A DNA stretch of 15,718 bases from an uncultured Anaerolineales bacterium (lineage in GTDB: Bacteria; Chloroflexota; Anaerolineae; Anaerolineales; Villigracilaceae): positions 1-15,718 of the forward strand of contig CALFXA010000211.1 of assembly GCA_937928015.1 (NCBI GenBank). The letters are read 5' to 3'. The notes under the pieces are model-generated. The model was not told the DNA's origin, did no database searches, and was given only the letters and a program-made list of their open reading frames with translations. Each line of letters opens with the position of its first letter. The stretch's first letter is position 1. This document shows positions 1 to 5,958 of this stretch, piece by piece. The translations under genes were made by a program, and so were the position numbers.

Positions 1-207
1 GACCGTTGGCTGGCCACTCGTTATGGAGCGGCAGCGGTGCGGCTGGCGGCTGCGGGCGGTTTCGACCGTATGGTGGCGCTGGTTTGCTCAAAGATTACGG
101 ACGTTTCCCTGGCGGAGGCCTTGGCAGTGCCCAAGCGGGTGGACGTACATGGCGACGCGGTGGTCACCGCGCGTGGCATGGGGATTTTCTTCGGGGATGA
201 GATTTAA
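1..207 (+). CDS. pfkA: 6-phosphofructokinase, C-terminal end (partial)
   Basis: Frame 1 is open from the window edge to a TAA at 205-207, giving 68 residues. They begin DRWLATRYGAAAVRLAAAGG, which matches the DRxLATRxGxxAV segment after the substrate-binding region of ATP- or PPi-dependent phosphofructokinases. MVALVCSKITDVSLAEAL and PKRVD follow, the usual family C-terminus. The enzyme phosphorylates fructose 6-phosphate to the 1,6-bisphosphate in cytosolic glycolysis. Active-site residues lie outside the window, so the phosphoryl donor (ATP or pyrophosphate) cannot be told. The two other open frames over this stretch give glycine/arginine-rich nonsense and were discarded. The gene ends 5 nt before a strong stem-loop. 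Confidence 0.85.
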   Translation, partial: DRWLATRYGAAAVRLAAAGGFDRMVALVCSKITDVSLAEALAVPKRVDVHGDAVVTARGMGIFFGDEI

Positions 208-211
208 ACCA

Positions 212-237
212 GAATGCCATCCGCAAGGATGGCATTC
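212..237. terminator. Stem-loop between pfkA and the minus-strand small transcript
   Basis: An 11-bp perfect stem (212-222 with 227-237) closes on a GCAA (GNRA) tetraloop, or TTGC on the other strand. There is no U-run on the plus side; on the minus side the stem is followed by TGGTTT. It lies 5 nt after the pfkA stop and at the far end of the proposed minus-strand small transcript. It is best read as a shared, imperfect, bidirectional terminator. Confidence 0.6.
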
Positions 238-241
238 GTGG

Positions 242-284
242 GCGCTGTGGCTTCCTTCTTACTTGAGGAGGGATGCCACAGCGC
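242..284 (-). other. Long imperfect stem-loop in the small minus-strand transcript
   Basis: A 10-bp perfect outer stem (242-251 with 275-284) continues after one mismatch into a further stem of about 6 bp (253-258 with 268-273). In the minus-strand RNA it covers the last codons and the stop of the 18-codon frame at 259-315. It lies just before the 212-237 hairpin, so the transcript would end in two consecutive stem-loops. That is the architecture of an attenuator or a structured small RNA. Confidence 0.55.
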
Positions 285-315
285 TGGGTTGCATACTACT
301 ATCCATGTTAGACAT
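259..315 (-). CDS. Putative 18-residue small protein
   Basis: ATG at 315 to TAA at 259-261 encodes MSNMDSSMQPSAVASLLK, too short for normal gene calling. Three things support it. A GGAGG lies 5 nt before the ATG inside an extended Shine-Dalgarno sequence (316-328). A near-consensus sigma-70 promoter lies upstream (375-403). Stem-loops close the transcript (212-284). An internal ATG at 306 would give a 15-residue product. The peptide has no signal sequence, no cysteines and no recognisable family. It could be a real small protein, a leader peptide, or an accidental frame in a small RNA. No target gene follows on this strand in the window, because pfkA runs the other way, so a classical attenuation role is not obvious. 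Confidence 0.4.
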   Translation of the reverse strand: MSNMDSSMQPSAVASLLK

Positions 316-328
316 CACCTCCTCCTTT
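316..328 (-). promoter_or_regulatory. Extended Shine-Dalgarno sequence of the small ORF
   Basis: The minus strand reads AAAGGAGGAGGTG directly before the ATG at 315. Its plus-strand complement closely resembles the 3' end of 16S rRNA, so pairing with the ribosome would be unusually extensive. It also holds GAGGAGG, which can pair with CCTCCTC inside the small ORF (265-271), so the RNA may be able to hide its own ribosome site. Confidence 0.55.
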
Positions 329-374
329 CATAGGATGGCAATTGAATTGTGGGTCCCCCGTGTGCAGTGAAGGT

Positions 375-403
375 AGTATGTCATATTTCAAATTGGATGT
401 CAA
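375..403 (-). promoter_or_regulatory. Sigma-70-type promoter for the small minus-strand transcript
   Basis: On the minus strand TTGACA (398-403) is followed by a 17-nt spacer and CATACT (375-380). That is a perfect -35 and a five-of-six -10 at the ideal distance, predicting a start near 367-369. It faces the pfkA 3' end, not the gene at 542. The surrounding DNA is AT-rich compared with the coding regions. Confidence 0.65.
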
Positions 404-541
404 TAGGTAGATTAAACTCTAATCTTTCTGTAACCCTGCGGTCCAAAAAACTGCCAGGAATTATCAATTTTTGATACCTTTTGAGAGTCTACGCAAGTCC
501 TGCGGGCCTATCCTGTCTGAAATCCTTCGAGGAGATGCATC
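404..541. other. Upstream region of the gene at 542, with two small palindromes
   Basis: Together with the small-RNA region this fills the gene-free interval 208-541. Two short inverted repeats are visible: GATTA/TAATC at 410-424 with a 5-nt centre, and TATCAA/TTGATA at 462-476 with a 3-nt centre. Either could be an operator. I find no convincing plus-strand promoter. GAGGAG at 529-534 is the likely ribosome site for the ATG at 542. Confidence 0.35.
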
Positions 542-2152
542 ATGAATCAACATCCCAACCGTTTGTGGATCGTAGCCCTGGCGCTTGGCTGGGCCTTCGA
601 TTTCCTGTTCTGGATGAAGCCCGCAGGAATCAATTTTGCCATTTTTGTGACCTTGTGCATGGTCGGCGGGCTGTACCTGTTGCTTTCGAACGGACTTCGC
701 CCTGCACCGCGCAGTCTGTGGCTGCTGGTGCCGCTGGCCTTTTTCGCCGTCATTTCCTTTGTGCGGCGGGAACCCCTGACTGCCTTCCTCGCCTACACCT
801 TGACCCTGACCGCGATGAGCGTCTTTGCGGTGACCTACTTGGGCGGGCGCTGGATGCAGTACAGCCTGAGCGATTACTTCAAGAACGCCTTCTCGCTGAT
901 CGCCAGCCAACTGTCGAAGCCGATTGCCTTCATGGCGGAGGTCCGCAAGGCCCAAGCGGAGAGCGGCGCGGCGAAGAAGTCCACACTCGTCGGGCCCATC
1001 CTGCGCGGACTCCTGATCGCCCTGCCCATTGTGGCGCTCTTTGCCTCCCTGCTTTCCTCGGCGGACGTGGTCTTCGGGAACCAGCTTCAAAAGTTCATCG
1101 AATTGTTCAGGCTTGAAAAACTGCCTGAATATATCTTCCGCGCCATCTACATCGGGATCGGGGCCTATCTGCTGGCTGGAACCTTCCTGCACGCCGCGAC
1201 CCGTTCCACCGACGAGAAGCTGCTCGGCGAGGACAAGCCCCTTTTCGCACCCTTCCTGGGTTTTACCGAAGCGGCCATCGTGTTGGGCAGCGTCTTCGCC
1301 CTGTTCCTCTCGTTTGTGATTGTCCAGTTCCAATATTTCTTCGGCGGGAACGCCAACATCCATATCGACGGCTATACCTACTCGGAGTACGCCGTGCGCG
1401 GATTCGGCGAGTTGGTCACCGTGGCCTTCTTCACTCTGTTGATGCTGCTCAGCTTGAGCGGGGTCACCCGCCGCGAGAGCGAGGGACAGCGGCGCGCCTT
1501 CTCGGGGCTGGGGGTGGGGCTGGTGATCCTCGTGCTGGTCATGCTGGTGTCGGCGTACCAGCGCCTGGTCCTGTATGAATCGGCTTACGGTTTCTCCCGT
1601 CTGCGCACCTACACCCACGTCTTCCTGATCTGGATCGGCCTGCTGCTGGTGGCGACTCTCGTGCTGGAGATTCTGCGCCGCGAGCGTGCCTTTGCGCTGG
1701 CGGCCGTCATCGCCGCGCTGGGATTCGCCGCCTCACTCAGCCTGCTCAACGTGGACGCCTTCATCGTGAAACAGAACGTTCAGCGCGAGTTGCGCGGACA
1801 GACGAAGGCCCAGGATGATTTCAGCCGCGTCGAATTGGACTCGTCCTACTTCCTGGATCTCTCCGACGATGCCGTGCCCGCCTTGGTGGACGCCTACCGG
1901 GCCTCGTCCACGCCTGCCTCCGTCAAAGAGAAGCTGGGCGCCGCCCTCGCCTGCATCCGCTATGAGCGCACCCAGGACGGCCGCGACATCCCCTGGCAGG
2001 GATTCCACCTCTCGCGCTTCTATGCGGATCAGTCGCTGGCATTGATCAAGACCTCGCTCGATAAGTTCAAGCTCAACAAGGCCGATTACCCTGTGATCGT
2101 GAGTTCGCCATCTGGCAATGATTTCTCCTGCTCGCCGTATTATTACGATTAG
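542..2152 (+). CDS. DUF4153/DUF4173-type polytopic membrane protein
   Basis: This is a 536-residue integral membrane protein with about ten or more hydrophobic segments. The first starts near residue 8, and they continue to about residue 405, followed by a soluble tail of about 130 residues. Family features are YSEYAVRGFGEL at about 280-291, RLRTYTHVFLIWIG at about 352-365 and LNVDAFIVKQN near 401-411. Next comes a segment (about 430-450) reading YFLDLSDDAVPALVDAY, typical of DUF4153/DUF4173 proteins. Their function is unknown, and some neighbour sensor kinases or regulators. The start is supported by GAGGAG 7 nt upstream. The only same-strand partner is the PPC-domain gene 39 nt downstream, so the two are probably co-transcribed. 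No catalytic motif is visible. Confidence 0.75.
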   Translation: MNQHPNRLWIVALALGWAFDFLFWMKPAGINFAIFVTLCMVGGLYLLLSNGLRPAPRSLWLLVPLAFFAVISFVRREPLTAFLAYTLTLTAMSVFAVTYLGGRWMQYSLSDYFKNAFSLIASQLSKPIAFMAEVRKAQAESGAAKKSTLVGPILRGLLIALPIVALFASLLSSADVVFGNQLQKFIELFRLEKLPEYIFRAIYIGIGAYLLAGTFLHAATRSTDEKLLGEDKPLFAPFLGFTEAAIVLGSVFALFLSFVIVQFQYFFGGNANIHIDGYTYSEYAVRGFGELVTVAFFTLLMLLSLSGVTRRESEGQRRAFSGLGVGLVILVLVMLVSAYQRLVLYESAYGFSRLRTYTHVFLIWIGLLLVATLVLEILRRERAFALAAVIAALGFAASLSLLNVDAFIVKQNVQRELRGQTKAQDDFSRVELDSSYFLDLSDDAVPALVDAYRASSTPASVKEKLGAALACIRYERTQDGRDIPWQGFHLSRFYADQSLALIKTSLDKFKLNKADYPVIVSSPSGNDFSCSPYYYD

Positions 2153-2155
2153 AAC

Positions 2156-2180
2156 GTAGGAGCGGACGACCGTCCGCCCG
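2156..2180. repeat. GTAGG-type palindromic intergenic repeat, copy 1
   Basis: Four nucleotides after the stop at 2152 the sequence GTAGGAGCGGACG pairs into a 7-bp stem (2162-2168 with 2171-2177). It shares the GTAGG(G)-plus-palindrome layout of the copies at 2584, 7915 and 12472, but is the most degenerate of them. It lies just before the ribosome site (GGAG, 2183-2186) of the next gene. Confidence 0.5.
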
Positions 2181-2191
2181 ATGGAGACAAC

Positions 2192-2587
2192 ATGCAAATC
2201 CACACCTTCCGCCTCAAACCAGGCCAGGACCTGTTCGACGAGATCGAGACCTTCGTCCATGAGAAACACATCGAAGCAGGCTGCATCCTGTCCGCCGTGG
2301 GCAGCCTGACGCATGTTACATTGCGTCTGGCGAACCGCGACCATTACAACGAATATGACGGTCATTTCGAGATCGTCTCGATGACGGGCACGGTCTCGGT
2401 CCACGGCTCGCACCTGCATATCGCCATCTCCGATGATGACGGTGTGACGACAGGCGGGCACCTCGTCTCGGGCTGCAAGATCTATACCACCGCCGAGATG
2501 GTGCTGGCCGCCTTCGAGGATGTGGTCTACAAACGGGAATTCGCCGTCGATTCAGGCTACGAGGAATTGGTCGTATATAAAAAGTAG
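2192..2587 (+). CDS. PPC (DUF296) domain protein
   Basis: The 131-residue protein consists of a single PPC/DUF296 domain and little else. The diagnostic parts are the SAVGSL turn (34-39), the histidines in GSHLHIAISDDDG (72-84) and GGHL (88-91), and the final strand YEELVVYKK. Prokaryotic PPC proteins are small trimers whose clustered histidines resemble a metal site. In plants the same domain is fused to AT-hooks, but there is no AT-hook here. DNA binding is therefore not established, and a metal-dependent or regulatory role is only inferred. The start has GGAG 5 nt upstream. The TAG stop is part of the repeat at 2584-2647. It probably forms a unit with the membrane-protein gene upstream. 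Confidence 0.85.
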   Translation: MQIHTFRLKPGQDLFDEIETFVHEKHIEAGCILSAVGSLTHVTLRLANRDHYNEYDGHFEIVSMTGTVSVHGSHLHIAISDDDGVTTGGHLVSGCKIYTTAEMVLAAFEDVVYKREFAVDSGYEELVVYKK

Positions 2588-2647
2588 GGGCGACCCGTCG
2601 GGTCGCCCTGGTGAATAGAAAGGGGCGAGCAAGCCGCTCGCCCCTAC
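2584..2647. repeat. Composite GTAGGGG palindromic repeat, copy 2
   Basis: A 64-bp element has 10-bp terminal inverted repeats, GTAGGGGCGA and TCGCCCCTAC. Inside are two hairpins, a 9-bp stem (2588-2596 with 2600-2608) and a 10-bp stem (2621-2630 with 2636-2645). It fills the gap between convergent genes and probably serves as a terminator for both. Bases 2585-2587 are the TAG stop of the PPC gene. The layout resembles paired REP elements. Confidence 0.8.
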
Positions 2648-2650
2648 AGA

Positions 2651-3448
2651 TCATTTTCGAATTGCCGTCAGAAACTCAGCCTGGTTTCTGACGGTTTCTT
2701 TTAATCCCAGCCGCAGGCCGAGACGGGTCAATTGCGGCGGGTCGACGTAGGTGGTGGCGAGGACGGCTTCCTGGCCCAACACCTCGTTGGCGGGACCATC
2801 CAGCAGGATCTGTCCCTGTGACATGGCGATGACGCGCTCGAAGTTCTCGGCGCAGAAGTCGATATCGTGCGTGATGGTGATGACGGTCTTGCCGCGCTCA
2901 CGCAGGGCCGCAATCACGTGGGCGATGCGTCGCACGTTGACGGCGTCCTGGCCCGTGGTCGGCTCGTCGAGGATGACGATATCCGTGTCCATCGAAATGA
3001 TCGAGGCCAGCGCCACCATCTTGCGCCACGTGGACGAAAGGTCGTAGGGGTTGGTTTCGGTCTTGTCGCTCAGTTCGGTCAACGCCAACGCATCCTTGAC
3101 CAGCGCGTCCACTTTCTCGGCGGGGTAGCCGAGGTTCTTCGGCCCGAAGGCCACTTCCATGCCGACGTTGCGCGAGAATAACTGCTCGTCGGGATTCTGG
3201 AAGACGTAGCCGACGCGCGCCGCCAGCTTCGAGACGGGATGCTGACGCGTGTCCCAATCGCCGATGTGGACTGAACCCTGGGTGGGTTGCAGCAGTCCGT
3301 TCAGGTGCTTGACCAGGGTGGTCTTGCCTGCGCCGTTCTGCCCGACGATGGCGACCTGCTCGCCCGAGGCGATGGTCAGCGAGATGCCGCGCAGGGCTTC
3401 CAGGCCCGTGGGATAGGTGAAACGAAGGTTTTCGATGTTGATTTTCAT
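2651..3448 (-). CDS. ecfA2: ECF transporter ATPase (second EcfA), degenerate signature
   Basis: This 265-residue cytoplasmic ABC ATPase should pair with the upstream EcfA to drive the EcfT/S transporter. Walker A is GQNGAGKT (36-43), the Q-loop VFQNPDEQLF begins near 82, Walker B is VILDEPT (158-164) and the switch histidine is H194 in ITHD. The ABC signature is abnormal: where LSGGQ is expected it reads LSSTWRK (137-143). Both Walker motifs are intact, so the protein should bind ATP. One of the two composite ATP sites of the heterodimer may be weak, or this may be a subfamily trait. I chose the ATG at 3448 because the ecfA1 stop lies just 2 nt before it and MKINIENLRFTYP is a normal ABC N-terminus. 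Its ribosome site (GAGGGGAG) comes from the repeat ending the previous gene. Confidence 0.85.
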   Translation of the reverse strand: MKINIENLRFTYPTGLEALRGISLTIASGEQVAIVGQNGAGKTTLVKHLNGLLQPTQGSVHIGDWDTRQHPVSKLAARVGYVFQNPDEQLFSRNVGMEVAFGPKNLGYPAEKVDALVKDALALTELSDKTETNPYDLSSTWRKMVALASIISMDTDIVILDEPTTGQDAVNVRRIAHVIAALRERGKTVITITHDIDFCAENFERVIAMSQGQILLDGPANEVLGQEAVLATTYVDPPQLTRLGLRLGLKETVRNQAEFLTAIRK

Positions 3449-3450
3449 GG

Positions 3451-4323
3451 TTACTCCCCTCGCTCTTTGGGAGAGGGGCTGGAGGTGAGGGAAAATCCTT
3501 CCACCGCCTCTTCCAGCGTGATGGGGAGTTGGTCCTTCTTCCACAGACCCAGTTCCCTGGCCTTGCGTGCAGTGGACGTATAGCGCGAGATACCGAAGCC
3601 CGCCTCCTCCAGCAGGGGAGAGGTCAGTACCTCGCCTGGCTTGCCATCCAGCAGCACCTGACCGTCTTTGAGCGCCACCACGCGGTCAGCGAAGGCGGCG
3701 ATCCATTCCACCTTGTGTTCGGCCAGCACCACGGTCATGCCGCGCTCGGCCATCGTGCGGATCACGCCGAAGACTTCGCGCGTGCCAATCGGGTCCATCT
3801 GTGAGGTCGGTTCGTCGAGGACGAGCACCTTGGGCTCCATGACCAGGATCGAGGTCAGGGCCACGCGCTGCTGCTGTCCGCCCGAAAGGGAGTAGGGTGA
3901 GCGGTCGGCCAGGTCGGAGATGCCCGTCAGGGCCAGGGCCTTCTCCACGCGGGGTTTCATCTCCTCGCGTGGCACGCCGATATTTTCCAGCCCGAAGGCG
4001 ATCTCTTCGAAGACGGTGTATTTTGCGCCGCTGATCTGGTTGAACGGATTCTGGAAGGCCAGGCCGACGTTCAGCACCCACTCGTTGAGCGAGGACTGAT
4101 GCGTCTCGACGCCTGCCACTTCGACCGTGCCCGTCAGCTCGCCCTTGAAGAAATGCGGGACGAATCCTGCCAGCGTGTAGCACAGCGTGGACTTGCCCGC
4201 GCCGTTCGGTCCGATGACGGCCACGAACTCGCCTTCGTTGATCTGCAGGTTCACGTTTTGCAGGACAGGCGCTTCGGTGAGCGGATATTTGTAGGTGACG
4301 TTTTGCAGGGTTACGATAGCCAT
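3451..4323 (-). CDS. ecfA1: ECF transporter ATPase (first EcfA)
   Basis: This 290-residue ABC ATPase of the CbiO/EcfA type has all canonical motifs. Walker A is GPNGAGKS (38-45), the Q-loop is AFQNPFNQ (89-96), the signature is LSGGQQQ (146-152), Walker B is VLVLDEP (166-172) and the switch histidine is H203. It would hydrolyse ATP against the second EcfA and couple through EcfT. The start ATG at 4323 overlaps the ecfT stop by 13 nt, so translation is probably coupled. The last 12 residues, LTSSPSPKERGE, are encoded by a palindromic repeat (3454-3495), so the native C-terminus has been replaced or extended. The substrate is set by the S protein, not by this subunit. Confidence 0.9.
   Translation of the reverse strand: MAIVTLQNVTYKYPLTEAPVLQNVNLQINEGEFVAVIGPNGAGKSTLCYTLAGFVPHFFKGELTGTVEVAGVETHQSSLNEWVLNVGLAFQNPFNQISGAKYTVFEEIAFGLENIGVPREEMKPRVEKALALTGISDLADRSPYSLSGGQQQRVALTSILVMEPKVLVLDEPTSQMDPIGTREVFGVIRTMAERGMTVVLAEHKVEWIAAFADRVVALKDGQVLLDGKPGEVLTSPLLEEAGFGISRYTSTARKARELGLWKKDQLPITLEEAVEGFSLTSSPSPKERGE
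3454..3495 (-). repeat. SPSPKERGE-encoding palindromic repeat at the 3' end of ecfA1
   Basis: The stretch has an imperfect palindrome (CCCCTC at 3456-3461 with GAGGGG at 3473-3478, pyrimidine/purine arms between) followed by a TGAGGG block. It belongs to a well-known type of short repeat found between genes in many environmental genomes. Here it lies inside ecfA1. In the reading frame it gives SPSPKERGE, and on the minus strand GAGGGGAG serves as the ribosome site of ecfA2. Confidence 0.65.
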
Positions 4324-5090
4324 AGTCGGGACACAAAAGCAAGGATGACGGATACGATGAGAGCCCCGCGCAGGATTTGGTCGAAGCGGGAGTCGGGGAT
4401 TTCGCACAGGGAGGTCTTGGCGTGAGAGGATGTGAATCCGCGTGCTTCGATGGCGATGGCGCGTTCCTCGACCTCGACCAGCGAGCCGAACACCAGTGGA
4501 CCCACCAGCGGGACCAGCGCACCGACGCGTTTGACGAAACTGCTCTGGGTGTCGAGTCCGCGCGAGCGCTGGGCGGCGATGATGGTCTGGGCCTTGGCCT
4601 GCATCTGCGGGATGATTTGCAGCGTGGAGATGATCACGTAGGCGAACTGGCTGGGCAGTCCGCGGCGGGTCAGGTCGCTCATTAACTCGCTGGGATGGGT
4701 GGTCAGCAGCAGCAGCGTGAACGACGAGACCATCACGATGATGCGTGCGGCGTTGACGAAGGCGAAGGCCACCGCCTCGTGCGTCACCTCCAGCACCCAC
4801 CAGCGGAACCAGATCGTCTGGCCGATGGGCTGGAACAAGGATTGCATGAGGAACAGGAAGCCTGCCGCGGGGAAGATCAGTCGGGCGGCGGTCAGCAGGT
4901 ACTCGCGCTGGACCCGTCCAACGAAACTCAACGGGAGGATGACCAACACGATCAGGATGTGCGGAGTCCAATACCACGGGCTGCCGAACGAGAGCAGGAT
5001 GAACGCGAAGACCATCGTCAGCTTGGTCAGCGGGTTCAGACGGTGGAGCGGGCTGTCGCGATGGACATAGAAGGACAGGCGTTCGTGCAT
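4311..5090 (-). CDS. ecfT: ECF transporter transmembrane subunit EcfT
   Basis: This 259-residue integral membrane protein (CbiQ/EcfT family) joins the S protein to the two ATPases. Hydrophobic segments lie roughly at 24-36, 43-58, 66-88, 106-130 and 232-255. The two coupling-helix motifs of the A-x-x-x-R-G type are present: AQRSRG (173-178) and AIEARG (213-218). These arginines contact the EcfA dimer. It is the first gene of the downstream ecfT-ecfA1-ecfA2 unit and overlaps ecfA1 by 13 nt. It is separated from the S gene by a rho-independent terminator but has its own -10 box at 5133-5138. Its length is normal for the family. Confidence 0.9.
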   Translation of the reverse strand: MHERLSFYVHRDSPLHRLNPLTKLTMVFAFILLSFGSPWYWTPHILIVLVILPLSFVGRVQREYLLTAARLIFPAAGFLFLMQSLFQPIGQTIWFRWWVLEVTHEAVAFAFVNAARIIVMVSSFTLLLLTTHPSELMSDLTRRGLPSQFAYVIISTLQIIPQMQAKAQTIIAAQRSRGLDTQSSFVKRVGALVPLVGPLVFGSLVEVEERAIAIEARGFTSSHAKTSLCEIPDSRFDQILRGALIVSVILAFVSRLWLS

Positions 5091-5132
5091 GCGATTCCTT
5101 TGTCCTCGAAGTCGAGGGATGGGATGAGGCCG

Positions 5133-5138
5133 ATTATA
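5133..5138 (-). promoter_or_regulatory. -10 box for the ecfT-ecfA1-ecfA2 unit
   Basis: The minus strand reads TATAAT here, 42 nt before the ecfT start and downstream of the terminator of the S gene. No good -35 is found at 16-18 nt, because the terminator's T-run occupies that place. A small hairpin (CCTCG/CGAGG, 5104-5117) lies in the predicted leader. Confidence 0.45.
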
Positions 5139-5153
5139 AACGGGGTTCGAGAC

Positions 5154-5188
5154 AAAAAAAGGCCAGACCTCCTCAGAAGTCTGGCCTT
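5154..5188 (-). terminator. Rho-independent terminator after the ECF S gene
   Basis: A 10-bp perfect stem (5159-5168 with 5179-5188) has a 10-nt loop. On the minus strand it is followed by seven Ts (the A-run at 5154-5160). It lies 16 nt after the TAA of the S gene and so separates it from ecfT. This is the clearest intrinsic terminator in the window. Confidence 0.85.
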
Positions 5189-5203
5189 CGGTTCAGACAG
5201 GGC

Positions 5204-5890
5204 TTAACCGCCCATCAGGTTGCGCAGCATGAAGGCCGCGAACAGCACGAGGACGACCACCACGGCCACGGCGATGAACAGTTCGGTCTTGCCGCCCTTT
5301 TCCGTGGAGACGTTCTCGGGGCGCGGGAAGCGGGCCAGGAAGCGGGTCGAGAGCCCCTGCACGATGGCGAACGCCAGCATGGAGGTCGTAATCTTGTCGA
5401 CGGGCTCGACCAGGAAGCCCGTGCTCAACACGGCGCTGATCATGCCCTGTCCCGTCTGGAGCAGGTAGGCCGTGATGAACGAGGAGCCGCTGGCGGTGAT
5501 TCCGCCGTAGAGGTAGACCGAGATCGGGGTCGAGACGATGGCAGCCGTCAGGGCCACGACGAAGCCAGTCACGACCACCTTCCACCAGGACTTGAAGAAG
5601 CCCCAGTTCGCCATGCGGCCAGACATGTAGCCGATGAAGAAGGCCACGGGCCACCACGGGAAGGCGTTCGGGTCGATGGCCAGGCCCCAAATGATGTTCG
5701 AGAGCGTGCCCGTCAACGCGCCTGCCCAGGGACCGCATAGCGCGCCGACCAGCACCGTGCCAATCGAGTCCAGATAGACGGGCAGTTTCAACTGCACCAC
5801 GATCTCTCCCATCACCACGTTGATGGCGATGGCGACGGGGATGAGCACCCACGTCATGGTATTGAAGTCTTTCTTGATCTTGTCGAGCAT
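5204..5890 (-). CDS. ECF transporter substrate-binding (S) component, predicted nucleoside-type
   Basis: This 228-residue membrane protein has about six hydrophobic segments (first 12-33). The stretch LPVYLDSIGTVLVGALCGPW (36-55) is the typical ECF S signature around the first loop, and TGTLSNIIWGL follows it. S proteins bind the solute and associate with EcfT-EcfA. An unusual C-terminal addition is visible: a charged linker (187-202) and a further hydrophobic helix (204-222), where most S proteins have six helices and end near 180-200 residues. The gene follows the second nucleoside hydrolase by 68 nt on the same strand, with GGAGGA 4 nt before the ATG. From that context I infer a nucleoside or nucleobase-like substrate; the sequence alone does not prove it. 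Confidence 0.75.
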   Translation of the reverse strand: MLDKIKKDFNTMTWVLIPVAIAINVVMGEIVVQLKLPVYLDSIGTVLVGALCGPWAGALTGTLSNIIWGLAIDPNAFPWWPVAFFIGYMSGRMANWGFFKSWWKVVVTGFVVALTAAIVSTPISVYLYGGITASGSSFITAYLLQTGQGMISAVLSTGFLVEPVDKITTSMLAFAIVQGLSTRFLARFPRPENVSTEKGGKTELFIAVAVVVVLVLFAAFMLRNLMGG

Positions 5891-5939
5891 GGCATCCTCC
5901 AGAAAAATGGTGGGTGAATAAACCTTACACCCTGTTTAA

Positions 5940-5957
5940 CACCGCCTCGGCGCGGTG
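5940..5957 (-). other. Intercistronic stem-loop after the first nucleoside hydrolase
   Basis: CACCGC and GCGGTG (5940-5945 and 5952-5957) form a 6-bp stem with a 6-nt loop directly after the stop codon at 5959. There is no T-run, so it may protect the mRNA end or partly reduce read-through into the S gene. Confidence 0.4.
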
Positions 5958-5958
5958 G

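Noticed and set aside
6..370. Alternative plus-strand frames at the left edge (64 and 115 codons)
   Set aside because: They overlap the phosphofructokinase C-terminus in the wrong frames, and the longer one runs through the two stem-loops.
464..1618. A 384-codon minus-strand open frame opposite the membrane-protein gene
   Set aside because: The product is hydrophilic, rich in Q, H, E and G and of low complexity, as expected for the antisense of hydrophobic codons; the plus frame has family motifs and an SD.
5891..5958. A riboswitch before the ECF S gene
   Set aside because: Only 68 nt are available, with one small hairpin at the hydrolase stop; no known thiamin, preQ1, purine or other aptamer pattern is visible.
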